A DNA stretch of 64,000 bases, from positions 83,867,381 through 83,931,380 of the forward strand of contig CM043957.1 of NCBI GenBank assembly GCA_014529385.2, in the 5' to 3' direction. This stretch comes from Adiantum capillus-veneris. Its lineage: Eukaryota > Streptophyta > Polypodiopsida > Polypodiales > Pteridaceae. Position 1 is the stretch's first letter; each line of letters starts with the position of its first letter. Below are positions 45,126 to 56,597 of the stretch, piece after piece. The notes beneath the pieces are model-generated. The model ran no database searches, was not told where the DNA came from, and worked only from the letters and a program-made list of their open reading frames with translations. Both the position numbers and the translations under genes were made by a program.

Positions 45126-45404
45126 GGTCACAATACTAATCTTTAATTTTGTAAGCGTGGTATGGAGTCCTTCTTGCCTCTACTGCACGCCACCGCTTAG
45201 GTTTTGGGCTATGGGTCTGCTATGACTGTCTTCCCCGCCTTTTTCCCTTGAGCATAAGGTGCAGATATGGTGGAATCTCACTTGTAATCCTCCGGATCTT
45301 GGCATGTGAGGGATCCCGGTGTACATGCCTGTACTGACATCCTCGGTTGTGGGCTTAACCTGTCCAACTCAATGGTCGCGTCTACTACAGAGGAGAATCA
45401 ATTG

Positions 45405-45410
45405 TATAAA
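45405..45410 (+). promoter_or_regulatory. TATA box upstream of first-exon cassette 1
   Basis: TATAAA, 116 bases upstream of the ATG at 45526, a spacing suited to a plant 5' UTR of about 85 bases. Confidence 0.4.
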
Positions 45411-45525
45411 TAAGACTCCTAAGGTGAGTAATCATACTCACATAGCTGCATGCTATGTTATCGTCTCTCTGCGTGTGTTAGTTCAAAACTGTGTGTATTT
45501 TATCTACTGGTTGCTGTGGCTCAAC

Positions 45526-45582
45526 ATGCCGAAAAAATCGGAGAAAGCCATTGTGGAGGCGTCGGCGTCTCCTAATCTACAG
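45526..45582 (+). CDS. Possible first coding exon, cassette 1
   Basis: An ATG in a fair context starts 19 codons, MPKKSEKAIVEASASPNLQ, followed exactly by CAG/GTTAAC, a 5' splice donor in phase 0. A TATA box lies upstream. The cassette at 54457 has the same layout: a short basic/acidic, Ala/Ser-rich peptide ending in Gln, then CAG/GT. The next exon is not certain; a splice acceptor with branch-like CTAAC and GGTGCAG/G is at 51100-51106, after an intron that now carries the Gag-Pro element. Protein family unknown. Confidence 0.35.
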
Positions 45583-46690
45583 GTTAACAGAAATTTGTTT
45601 TTTTTAATTCTTGAAGATATATAAAAAAAGGGGAAATCTTTTTGTGCTCTCAACGGAAAAAAAACCAGTTAAATAGACTGTTTTCTTTATTTTTTAACTT
45701 GCTCCGGAGACTGTTCTTAAAAGGTTTATGAGTAGAAAAGTATGTGGTAATGTGTGGTAACTTTGGACAGATTGGAATGGGGGTTTTGCTTTGACTAATG
45801 ATGTATATTGCTATTTAAGTATAGGTAGACCGGCTCAGGAACATGGCTCTTCCTGGTTATGTGAAAAGCTCATAAAAAATGAGTAACTACCGAGTAATGT
45901 TTGATGGAAATAAATAAATATGGTTTCAAAAAAAAGGGGTTGTTTAACTGGTTTTTTTGAGTAAAATTTGTCCTTTATAATTTTTTGAAAAAAAGGCAGA
46001 TTGCCAGGTTTATTTCTTATCTTATGGCTGCATGGAAAAGAGGATGGTGGGGTATTAAAAAGACATGGTGTGTATATTCGGTTGACTCTGGTAATATTGT
46101 TACTCAATTGGGTAATGTACCTATGAAAGGTGTACTGCAGATCTGAAAATAACCTGTCCTTCACAAAAAAATGAGATGTATATGAGTTGTTGAATAAGTT
46201 TTGTTACTTTGCTGAGGTATTTTTGGTAAAAGGACTGACCCGGAACTAAATCGGTTACTAGTTCTGGGGCCTATTTTATTAAAACTACTTAAGATTATTC
46301 TAAGGTCATTAAAAACAGTTTTTGGAAATGGTGGCCAGGCATCTGATATTACAGTAGGTTATGTGAGGCTTCGCATACCCGATTGTAGGAGTAAATAATG
46401 TTTTTTCAAATTGACTCGACCATTTTTTACAAGTAAGATTGATCTTTTTTACCGGTTGCCTATTGGACTGAATCGGCTAAAAGATTATTTTGTATATACT
46501 GAGTACTGGCTTCTGGTATGGTGCCCTATATGCTGACATCACATACCAGACTGAGGTTGAATAAAATAAATTTTCTAATTTACTGGTTTTTTTTCATCAT
46601 CATCATATGCTAGGAAGAGTAGTGGTAGTTTCTGATAAACCTATCACTAATTCAATGTGTTGACAGATTTCTGATGGCCAAGGTTAGGTC
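45583..46690. other. T-rich intron-like sequence
   Basis: T-rich sequence after the CAG/GT donor. No coding recognised. It continues after the Gag-Pro element at 50086. Confidence 0.4.
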
Positions 46691-46695
46691 GAACC

Positions 46696-46885
46696 TGAAG
46701 GGGATCGGGGAGCACCACAAACGGAGAGTGAGAGAGAGAAGGAGACACACGACACACAGATATGGGTGGGGAGACTCAAAGAGTGAGCAGCCCCCTATAC
46801 ACTTATGCTATGTATAAGGTATACAAGTCAGTGGGCGCCCATACTCTGGGCGGCCGGGCAAGGCACAGACGCCTATACCCCAACA
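46696..46885 (-). repeat. 3' LTR of the Gag-Pro element
   Basis: TGAAGGGGATCGGGGAGCAC...TATACCCCAACA; the element strand begins TGTTGGGG. It contains a short GAGAGAGAGA run, (CT)n on the element strand. Confidence 0.95.
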
Positions 46886-46896
46886 ACCTCCCACTT
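46886..46896 (-). other. Polypurine tract of the Gag-Pro element
   Basis: The reverse complement is AAGTGGGAGGT, identical to the PPT of the copia element at 26315-26325. The identity extends to 23 bases across the LTR start (46879-46901 against 26310-26332). Confidence 0.93.
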
Positions 46897-47078
46897 AAAG
46901 GCGATTGTGCCTTTAAGCAAGAGAACCTAGTCTAAAGACTACAAAAGGCAAGAGAAAACCGCTCTCAACCGATGCCCACTGGCTGGCTGTGATCGTGTGC
47001 ATCCGGTTGTCCTGCTCCCGTGTAAGTCCATACACCACCAGACGTACCGCACACGTACTGCAAGTATGTACGCAATAC

Positions 47079-48779
47079 CTACATATCTCCATCGTACACT
47101 ATGCCATCATCAGTCAACAAACGACTGACAACCCCAACTGCAAATGCTCCCACTACAACTGCGATATCCGGTCTCAAGATCAGCATCTCATACATGAGAC
47201 CACCGAATGCCGATGCAATGCTAGCGGGCCCTGCTAGCTCTACGGAGCATGCATCAACATATATATCCCTGGCAATAGGCATCTCTGACTGACAAGGTGT
47301 GTCAGCCACATGCATCTTCTGACTGTCCACAAAAGACGCATCAACCTGTCGTGAAACCTCAGAGAACAGCTGCTCTAGTTGTTTGCTGGAAGACATATCT
47401 TGCACAACTATATCCCCATGCTCACTGTCGAGCATAGAAAGGAATGATTGCATAATCGCTGACGTCTCAGCCTCCTCTGCAATCATCCACTGCAAACATG
47501 ACCACTCAATCTGCCGTGACTCACTAGAGCTCTCATGCTCTAACTCCGTATGCATAGACTCTTGCACAACGTCCTCCTGTCGTGACTCACTAGAGCAAGA
47601 CCGCTCTACCTGTCTATCCTGCATAGAAGTATCTTGCACAACTGACTCTCTGCTTTGCTCAGTCACTAGCAAAGCATGCATGTCTGACTCTGTCACCTCT
47701 CTGTGTGACTGCTCAAGTCGTGCCCCAACTGTGTGCACAACGAGCTCACTACTCTGCACTCCATGCAAAGTACCCTGCAACCCATGAGCAAAAGAGACTC
47801 GCCTGCTCTTTCGCTCTCTACCTGGCTGCATGATCACAGAGACAACACCGTCTCTCGCGTGATCCGCATGCAATGGGTAACCTGTACCACTCCTGGCACC
47901 TCTCGCAATCAATAGTGAACCCAAATGCATCACAAAATCTCGCTCTCGTAGCGAAATCTGACATCCACAATCTCTAAGCTGACCAATCGAGATCAAACTC
48001 ACTGTCAAATCTGGTACATAGCGCACATGTCGTAACAAGTAAGATGCACCACTCGGTAATGACAGTCTCACATCTCCTGCACGTGCTATCGCATGCACCG
48101 ATCCATCGGTCAAACGTGCACTGCCAAGCATCCCGCTAGAATAGCTACAAAACCATGCACGATGCGGCGTGACATGAAACATAGCATCTGCGTCTAGCAA
48201 CCACTGCGAAGGGAGTGCACTATCCACATGTATAGCATCTCGTGCATAGCTCGAGGTAAAAGTGACATCCCCGTCACTAGTATACTCCGACACTACATGT
48301 GCCTCAACTGTCAAAGCAACTGAGTCCATGGCATCACTACATACATCTCTGAGACTGCCATGTCTCCTACGACGAAAACAACGCCGTCTAACGTGTCCAT
48401 AATGACCACAATACCAACATGTCACCTGTCGGCGTGCTCGTGAATGTACATTTCTCACACGAGTCCGTGATGACTCAGATCTATCATACATATCATGTAA
48501 TCTGCGCCAAAGTGCTCTCGAAGTAGTCTCATACATAACAAGAGCATATACAGATTCCGCAAGGTGCAAAGAGAGCGTAGATAGTGCCATCTCCTCTAGC
48601 TCCTGCCACTGATCATCAGACATGTTTGAAGGTCTACCTGCATCACCACTCAATGGTCGATGCAACCCTCGCTGTGTCAATGCATCAAGCATACACTCTC
48701 TCCATGCCGCAAAGTCTGACCCATCAAACACACGCATCTGTGAGAGGTCACAATCTGATCGATCACCTGTCTCTGCCAT
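47079..48779 (-). CDS. Gag-protease-like polyprotein, 566 codons, intact
   Basis: I choose the start at 48779 (MAETGDRSDCDLSQMRVFDG), which resembles copia Gag starts. The frame is open for 55 more codons upstream, but these look like leader. Residues 1-100 are a shortened copia Gag (DFAAWRECMLDALTQRG, SLHLAESVYALVMY). A zinc knuckle CWYCGHYGHVRRRC is at 121-134. The protease-like part includes WLLDADAMFHVTPHRAWF (193-210), where DADA replaces DSGA, and LRHVRYVPDLTVSLISIGQL (249-268). Residues 320-500 are rich in Ser, Glu and Gln, with SES/SESRQ motifs at 397-400 and 419-423. Residues 522-552 (SAFGGLMYEMLILRPDIA) are a remnant of copia RNase H. Integrase and RT are absent. Integrity over 566 codons suggests recent function or recent insertion. 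Confidence 0.85.
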   Translation of the reverse strand: MAETGDRSDCDLSQMRVFDGSDFAAWRECMLDALTQRGLHRPLSGDAGRPSNMSDDQWQELEEMALSTLSLHLAESVYALVMYETTSRALWRRLHDMYDRSESSRTRVRNVHSRARRQVTCWYCGHYGHVRRRCFRRRRHGSLRDVCSDAMDSVALTVEAHVVSEYTSDGDVTFTSSYARDAIHVDSALPSQWLLDADAMFHVTPHRAWFCSYSSGMLGSARLTDGSVHAIARAGDVRLSLPSGASYLLRHVRYVPDLTVSLISIGQLRDCGCQISLRERDFVMHLGSLLIARGARSGTGYPLHADHARDGVVSVIMQPGRERKSRRVSFAHGLQGTLHGVQSSELVVHTVGARLEQSHREVTESDMHALLVTEQSRESVVQDTSMQDRQVERSCSSESRQEDVVQESMHTELEHESSSESRQIEWSCLQWMIAEEAETSAIMQSFLSMLDSEHGDIVVQDMSSSKQLEQLFSEVSRQVDASFVDSQKMHVADTPCQSEMPIARDIYVDACSVELAGPASIASAFGGLMYEMLILRPDIAVVVGAFAVGVVSRLLTDDGIVYDGDM

Positions 48780-49876
48780 GAGCACAATGTAGCAAACTAG
48801 AAAGCAAAACCACCTCACCAACAACACCTGGAAACTGTCTACAAATATGGCCAGAAACACAATGTAAAACCTGTGAGACACACTCCAAAATAGAGCTCCC
48901 GCAATGTCAATACAAGCCTCGCATGCTCTAGTATCACATTGCAATCTGTGAGCTAATCACCAAGCCCACACTGTGCGGTATCAATGCATACACACGCACA
49001 AATCTCCCACCTGCAGAGAACACCGCACGCAAATGCTGAGTGCAACCCGCAATCTCTACCTAGATCGCATAAATGATACGCATAAAACTCCTGGGAAAAT
49101 TTCGCCAGAGTTTCGTTAGTAAAACGGCCACAAAACAAGTAACCAAACTGACTGCACACTCAAAATCATGAGCAACCAAAGCGCATCAAACCGTACTCCA
49201 AATGCATGCACCAAATGTCCACACTTTGCATACATCATTGCAAACACCTGCAAATCTAGTACACAAATATCTGCTCTACCTGTGACTGCCAAAAAACATG
49301 CTCGAGGCATACATTGCCGAGCTCAAAATGCAATCACATTAGTCTCCCTGAGCATCAAACCACATAAGGCATACATCATATCCTCCCACCTGTGAGGAAA
49401 CTTGCAGCAAATATCACTCTCACATCTGAGAGCAAACCATGTGTGGAATCCTCGACACACAATAAACAACTGCTGCAGCAAAAAATTCAGCGTTTAGAAT
49501 TTTAAAATTCTGATATGACGAGCGCGTCCAGAGCATGCCAAAACCCCAAGGTAGACTCCTGGATCACATGTATCCGAGTCCGGGTGTGAAAGCTATGCCA
49601 AAAACCTCCGTTTCGACACAAAAACGCAACATAAACTGCCAAAAGAGGGTTGAAAAATGCAGCTCCTCAACCGTAGCTCGAATGAAGTTTTTGATGGCTC
49701 GAATGGCTTCAAAAGGGGGGAAAAACTGCTGTCGGAAAGCTAAATTTGCCAATGCCGAAGTCGAAACCCTGTTTGCACTCTTGAAAGTGCGCGCGCACGC
49801 GGACGTGATTTTGGGAATGAAACTGGCTCTCCGCTGTCGTCATGACTGGGCACATACGCGCTCCCTCCACACCTAC
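48780..49876 (-). other. Leader of the Gag-Pro element
   Basis: About 1.1 kb of untranslated leader between primer site and ORF. Short frames on both strands show no family features. Confidence 0.7.
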
Positions 49877-49888
49877 GCTCTGATACAA
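49877..49888 (-). other. Primer binding site, near-iMet
   Basis: The reverse complement TTGTATCAGAGC differs from TGGTATCAGAGC at one base, two bases from the LTR. Confidence 0.85.
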
Positions 49889-49890
49889 AT

Positions 49891-50080
49891 TGAAGGGGAT
49901 CGGGGAGCACCACAGACGGAGAGTGAGAGAGAGAAGGAGACACACGACACACAGATATGGGTGGGGAGACTCAAAGAGTGAGCAGCCCCCTATACACTTA
50001 TGCTATGTATAAGGTATACAAGTCAGTGGGCGTCCATACTCTGGGCGGCCGGGCAAGGCACAGACGCCTATATCCCAACA
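49891..50080 (-). repeat. 5' LTR of the Gag-Pro element
   Basis: 190-bp partner of 46696-46885 with three substitutions by eye. Confidence 0.95.
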
Positions 50081-50085
50081 GAACC

Positions 50086-51357
50086 TTGGCTACTCAATTT
50101 AATTTGCTTACCATCTTCTGTTGGCTTCTTATTCTCATTTAAAGTATATAGGCCCTTGTCCTTACCTACCATCTTGCTAGTGGGTTTGTTTAAAAGGATC
50201 TCGATACTATAGGGTAAATCATATAGTGACCTTAAGCGGATCCTGGCTGGTTACTCTGATGTTTTTAGAACATACCATTTTATTTATTGATTTAACTAAA
50301 AGGATACTCTGAATTTACTGATTACTTCGGGGTTATTGCCCTAGTTTCAGATATTTGATAGGAATGAATGCATTATATGGTAGATAAGTATGGCATATAG
50401 TTCCCTTTATCTCAGCAAGGCCGGAGATTTCTTTAAAAAAAATTCTTGGACTGAGTCTGAGTTGGCTCTCTGTGAGACTGAGTAGTCCAATGTATTATAG
50501 TATACATTTGTTAGCTGGCATGCGGTAGCTGTAGGATTGACATAACATAATAGTAAGGATTTTTGGGAATAATGGTTATGAATTTTTTCTAAGAAAGGGG
50601 TATCTCAGTTAGGTAATAAGTGGTAAATACTAATTTTTTTTTTGGGGGATATCCCAGCTTGATTATAAAACTAGTTCCAAATAATAGGTTCTATTACAAA
50701 TATTGTTGATATACAAGGAAGTGGTTAGTTTTGTTCTGGCTTGAGACTACTTCAATGGAATATAAGTCACTCTTATCTAGTTAAGGATGAAGTTCTGGTA
50801 AAAATTTAATTTTCTCCTAAAACTCCTTTAAACCTTAAGATTGTTAAAAAAAAAGCTTTTTTGAAAAAAAACAATATAATCAGAATTTATGGTTGCTCTA
50901 TGGGGTTGGGTACCGTCTGTATCAGATTGGCAGAAAATCCATGGATCTTCGTTTTAAAAAAAAAAAACCCTTTTATCTAAAAGAACAAATTACAAGTTAA
51001 GAACTATGTTTTTTTTATGGTGACATGGATAACAACTGGGATGCCCAGCATCACCTGCATACAGCCACGTGCTAACGAACTGTTTTCTTGTGGCTATGGG
51101 TGCAGGTGAGGGCTACCTTCCTTGATTAAAACGTCCAGTTCTTATCAAATGGTGGATCTCTTATTGTGATGCAAAATTTCCCAGACTTTGGGTTTAAGGA
51201 TTCTTGAGCTGTATTCTGTTATCTTCATTACCTTGTACAAAATTTATTTTCAACTGCAAATAAATTATTGTACAAATCCACTGTACTTTTCTAGAATTGT
51301 TAGTCTGTGAACAGTTAGTGTTCGTTTGCGCATATATATATATATAGATTTAGAATT

Positions 51358-51360
<3 letters not shown>
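50086..51360. other. Intron-like sequence with a possible splice acceptor
   Basis: T-rich. The stretch 51024-51120 (ACATGGATAACAACTGGGATG, CACCTGCAT, CTAAC, then GGTGCAG/GTGAGG) resembles 55334-55440 in sequence and layout. In both places (AC)n begins about 255 bases further on. Confidence 0.45.
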
Positions 51361-51436
<76 letters not shown>

Positions 51437-51749
51437 AAGTATGGTTAGGAAAGGTACTAATTCTCATGGACACATTACTTACACACATACATTTACACCG
51501 GCCTTAATTTAACCTTGTAGTCTCTAAACTGAGCGTCTTCATTATAAACTGATTGCAATCCCTCTGCATACATAAATAATCCGAGGTCTATGAAGACCTT
51601 GGATCCTCCTCCTCTAGAGGTTGTAGTAACAGTGACTATTCCTTCTCTAATACATAGGCGAACATGGTTGGATATAACCATGGATATTGCCTTGAGTGTG
51701 CTCTCTTGATTTCCCTTGTGTCAATTCTGCATTGATCCACTCGACGGCA

Positions 51750-51786
<37 letters not shown>

Positions 51787-54113
51787 ATTATACTGTATTG
51801 GGAACAACATATGCTGAACCGATGGAGCTTTGCATTGACCCCCTTTATCTACCTAACCCATGTACACATACATATACACATGCAACTCACATACTGCTCA
51901 CACACTACTGGCTTTTCAACTTGCTTGATTTAAACATTTAAGGCTACCTACTCCACCTTCTCGTTTAGAATGACACAACCACTACTCGAGGATTGCAATC
52001 CTCCTATCCTCATCTTCTTATCATGCGCTTCCACACACAACACACACAGTCTTCATGGAAAGAGGGCGTGTTAGCGTAATCCTGTAGACAACCTTCTTCT
52101 CTAATTGAAAGGTAATCCCTCTGCAGTTTCCCTACCGTATCCTCTAACCCATGAGACTACATGCCCTTGACATATGCAGCCACACAACCACATCATAACT
52201 CCCTAATTTACAGGTGCTCGTAGAGCTTCCCCCACTCATTATGGCTCTCTGTCATAGTCAGCTACAAAGATGTTCTCGTTGATAACCATGGCCCTGTGCC
52301 CTCTTCCAATTGCATCAGCAAAACACAACAACCCACACACACAATGAAGAGGACGGTTGGATGTTCGGCATGTGGATTTTGTTTGTGTAATGGTTGTTAA
52401 GATGAACATCCTATACGCATTTCCTATTCTTGAGTCTATGATGGAAGCTAATCCAGAATGCAGGTAGGTGCATCTGCACCTACTCAGTACATTGGTTTTT
52501 TTCAAAATGATGAGTGTTGCATATATGTTCAATAAGGTATCAGATGGTATTCATTTTATATGCAATTTGATACAAGTTTAGAACAATACTCAGCTCATGC
52601 ACCTACTCAATAAATCGGGTTTTTAAAAATTCTATGTATGTATAAGAGTACTTTGGAATGAAATTTGGCTTTTCGCAAACTCGAACTGTAGTTTTAACTT
52701 ACTAATGTGGTAATCCCCTAATCATGGGTGGTTTATATTTGATCCTTGGTGGATACAGATCAAATAAGGTCTTTTTGTTAATTCTACAAGTAAGCAGATA
52801 CTGTTCAAGTAAAATTTTAATTGGATAGTGATAGTGGGTAAATGGGTTTTTGAAACCATTTCTCCGACCTCCTTATGATTGAAATCTGGCGTGCCTCAAA
52901 ACTGAATTCTTTCTCACTCACACAACAACACACACTAACACCCATGTCGCTCCTTTAGGCTCAGTCTGAGGATTACTACATGGTAATCTTGGACATAGGT
53001 ATGTTGTAGGAACTGTGAGCATAATGGTATAAATGGTACATGAGATCTTTATTGATCTATAGATTGACATTAGCTGGCTTGTTTGAGCTTTGAAACTGTG
53101 TCAAGCTATACATTCATTTTAATTACATAGACTGAAAGTTGGAATCTCATAGTTTTTATACAACAATTTGATAAAGGTTAACTATTCCAAAAAATGGATT
53201 TTCTTGAGGTTGAAAGAGGATAGCTTTTTGGGCGGTTGTCTGGATCCACATACATGTCTCTTTTGATAAAAGATATGCACATTTGGTAAAGTATTGGTTT
53301 TTATCTTTGTTATTGGTACTGATATATAATTAAAGTGAACTCGTGAGGATGATATTATGGCATAATGGTACTGATGAATGTCTCTTTGATTGGGGTTTGG
53401 AATATTGAGCCTCACTGAACAACTTGAAAAAACATATCAACTGGTTACACTTGTTATACATAATTGTTAACTTTAGCAATTTGAATTGAGGCTTAGCTTG
53501 ATGGTTTTTTTATTTTGAATAATTTAGCTTTGGATTGGTTGCTAAAAGCCTTAAACGTCATGTGAGGGTCTCAACAACAGAGATGGTACCGAGTGGATAT
53601 TTGAGAATTTGTCCATTTTACAAAGGAAATGCTGCCCAAATTTCTACTTTTTCTTGTCATAAAATCTAATCTCTGCTAGGCTGTCAGTTTTTTTGTAATT
53701 TTGGACATTGATAACAAGGGGAAGGGGTCATTGACACCTGTCTTCCCAAGTAATGCTAGTACTGACGTGCTTGTGTTCTTGGATGGTGGCAGGTAAGAGG
53801 TTCCTTCCTTGGGATTACAAAGGAAACTGCAACAATAGTTGGAGATCATTCAATACTTGTTTTTTTAACAATGTATAGATGGTCCTTGTAAACACCTCTC
53901 TGATAAGTATATATATGCATAAGTGATACAATTGGTATCAATACATCCAGTCTAAATGTTTTCAATTGTACCATCTTGTCTCTGTCATTTTTGTCTACTA
54001 TAAAGACGTATTTTTATGTATATTTACCCCTTGTCTGGTCTCTAGTCCCATTGTATGGTTCAATAGTTTGTTAAATCAAACTATCGTTAGATAATCAATC
54101 ATAAACACACTAC
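51361..54113. repeat. Dispersed duplicate block X, copy 2
   Basis: (AC)n at 51361-51434, then GTATGGTTAGGAAAGGTACT... to ATAATCAATCATAAACACAC, aligned over its full length with 40299-43140. Exon-like islands are shared: MTQPLLEDCNPPILIFLSC at 51970 and the 32-codon frame at 53793-53891, both with conserved boundaries. Two small indels between copies within such islands are multiples of three. Confidence 0.85.
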
Positions 54114-54254
54114 AAACCTATTTAAACGCGGATTCTGGGGTGATGTTTCTCATACACACTCCCTGTGTATGGCCCTTATACTGTGATACACACTATATAA
54201 TTACCTCTTGTGTTTTATCTATCAAAAGCGTTTGCGCTCTTAATTGGTTGGAGC

Positions 54255-54287
54255 CCAGTCAATATAGCTCCCTATCCCTGTATATAT
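54255..54287 (+). promoter_or_regulatory. CAAT and TATA motifs upstream of first-exon cassette 2
   Basis: CCAGTCAAT near 54255-54263 and TATATAT at 54281-54287, 170 bases upstream of the ATG at 54457. The spacing between CAAT and TATA is shorter than usual. Confidence 0.35.
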
Positions 54288-54456
54288 CAACTTGCACACA
54301 TGCACTAAAGCCTCCATTCACAATCATGTGTACTCTATCATACAAGTCATTGTCTTGTGAAAGAGGAATAACTATAAAAAAAAAAGGGGTCTAGAAGGAG
54401 GTGGAGCATACAATCTTAGTGCCAAAGGTATACCTAACATCACTTAGTGCCTCAGC

Positions 54457-54510
54457 ATGGCTGGAAAACGAATGGATACTGACTCCATGGTCGCATCATC
54501 CTCCTCTCAG
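54457..54510 (+). CDS. Possible first coding exon, cassette 2
   Basis: ATG starts 18 codons, MAGKRMDTDSMVASSSSQ, ending exactly at CAG/GTGGAT, a phase-0 splice donor. Layout is the same as cassette 1 at 45526. About 970 bases downstream is a strong acceptor, (T)n then GATGCAG/GTAAGG at 55425. No family recognised. Confidence 0.35.
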
Positions 54511-55676
54511 GTGGATAACGTTCTCTCTATACAACATAATTTAAGTTGTTTATGTTCCTTAGAAATTAAATTGACTCATGTTGGTAGTAGATCACACAAT
54601 TTCTAAATACGTAGCCCAAGAACATAGGGAAAATTTGAATTTCCTTTTTTGTTGATACTCATGTTTATTTTTGAGAGAAAAATACCTAAATACATTTAGA
54701 CTCGTTGCTAATTGCGGTTATACTCTTAATTTTCCTCCCTCGGGTGGATTATGTACTCAATTCTTTTTAGTTTTTTTGCCTTCATAAGGAACCAAATATG
54801 ATTTTCATTTTTGAATCTCTGCTTAGTTTTATACATTTAAACCTATTTGTAGTCACCCAAAAAAAAACATAGACTGGCATAATCTTGACAAGCTAAAGAA
54901 AAATTCATTTTCCTATTGGCATATATTATCTCTGATAATAGTAGCAGCAATTTCACTCCTTTCTATCATGGATTTGCCATATACTATTAAAATGACTCAT
55001 AAACCAAATAAGACTATACTTAAAATGGTTAAAAAGATCTTATTTACAGAAAAACACAGATGTTCATAGAGGGATACTTATATACTGGTACATTTTCAAT
55101 AATAGTATGTATTCAATTTGATGCTCTGAATGCCTACTTAAAATCTTTGCTTGGTTTTTCCATAAGAGTTTAATCTTTTTTTAAGCTCTCTGACTAGTTA
55201 AGTAGAGGGATTATTTAAAAAAAAAAACCTTTCCATGATACTTTATCAAGCCTTCGATTTCAAACTAGTCTTAAGTGAGTACTCCTTGATACATGGGTAT
55301 CATTGAACATTGTTTGAATGCAAGGAAAAAAGGGACATGGATGACAACTGTTGGATCCGCCCTATACCTGCATTCCATGTTTAAACAAAATTGCTGACGA
55401 TTTTTTTTTTACATGATGGATGCAGGTAAGGATTCCGGCTTCTTTTATCGTTGAATTCAAATGTTGTTCGAACAATATTTTTGGGAGGGATACTTCTTCT
55501 ACTGTTGCTACTTCAATTTCATTTCTTAGATGTAATAAAACATCAAAACTTCATTTCAGATATACATAATTTTTGTTGGTAAAAAATATGTATGTAATCA
55601 CTTTTATTAATCTTTGTCATGTCTCTTTTTGAAGATGCTTTTCAAATTGTGAATAAAGTATATAGTTTAATACTCC
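54511..55676. other. Intron-like AT-rich sequence and possible acceptor
   Basis: AT-rich. A polypyrimidine run (55400-55409) and GATGCAG/G at 55425 form a plausible acceptor. (AC)n begins at 55677, matching the spacing seen before block X copy 2, but no third block X follows. Confidence 0.45.
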
Positions 55677-56168
55677 AACACACACACACACACACACACA
55701 TTGGAGGAAAATTGAAGCGGTAGAGTTTGGAGCTCGGAAACAAGTAGGTGCAGCGCTACCATTGCAATAGGAAGCCTGAAATCGGGCAAGCGGTGCTATG
55801 CATTTTTCGAAGCCAAAGGAGGTGTGTTCAAAGCGAAAGGGGGAGCTCACGAGCTGAGTTTTTTACATTGAGCAGCACTAGGGGGAAGGATAATAAGAGA
55901 GCTTGGTGAAGCGATCTTTTTCCCTCCTCCACCCTTGCCTCTCATTACCACCCATTGCCGCCTCTACCATCGGCGAAAAGTGGTGCTTTTTTTTTGAGCC
56001 ACCACAACCTCTCTTGCTCCTCCACATTGCACCACCAACTTCCAACCCCCTCCTCTCTCAACCTCCAAATTCTCTGTGTGTGTGTGTGTGTGTGTGTGTG
56101 TCCCCCCGCGCATCCTCTTCTTCTCTATCTCTCACACAATCTTTTATGATTTCCTTTTCCTTTCTCTC

Positions 56169-56209
<41 letters not shown>

Positions 56210-56268
56210 GTAGCAACATCTCTATCTATCCATCTCCATCTCTCTCCCTAATTTTCTTAGTAGGTACT

Positions 56269-56342
<74 letters not shown>

Positions 56343-56422
56343 TCTCTCTTGATTTCTCTTTCCTCCCTCTTATTTCTCTTTTTCTCCTCTCTCACCCCCT
56401 TTGTCTATCCTCCCCCTCCCAA

Positions 56423-56473
<51 letters not shown>

Positions 56474-56552
56474 CTCCTGTGTGTGTGTGTGTGTGTTGAG
56501 CACCATCTCCATTTTATCCATCTCCACACATCTCTCCATACTTTCTTATGTA

Positions 56553-56597
<45 letters not shown>

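Larger units (their letters stand above)
46691..50085 (-). mobile_element. Non-autonomous copia element with an intact Gag-Pro ORF
   Basis: A 3.4-kb element bounded by a perfect 5-bp target duplication GAACC (46691-46695, 50081-50085). The two LTRs are 190 bp each and I count three differences between them, so the insertion is young. It has a near-iMet primer site and a polypurine tract. The only gene is one uninterrupted ORF for Gag, an altered protease-like domain, a long Ser/Glu/Gln-rich region and a remnant of RNase H. Integrase and RT are missing, so mobility would depend on another element. Confidence 0.93.

Noticed and set aside
55903-56352. 149-codon Ser/Leu/Val-Cys frame
   Set aside because: Built from (CT)n, (GT)n and (AC)n; no independent protein signal.
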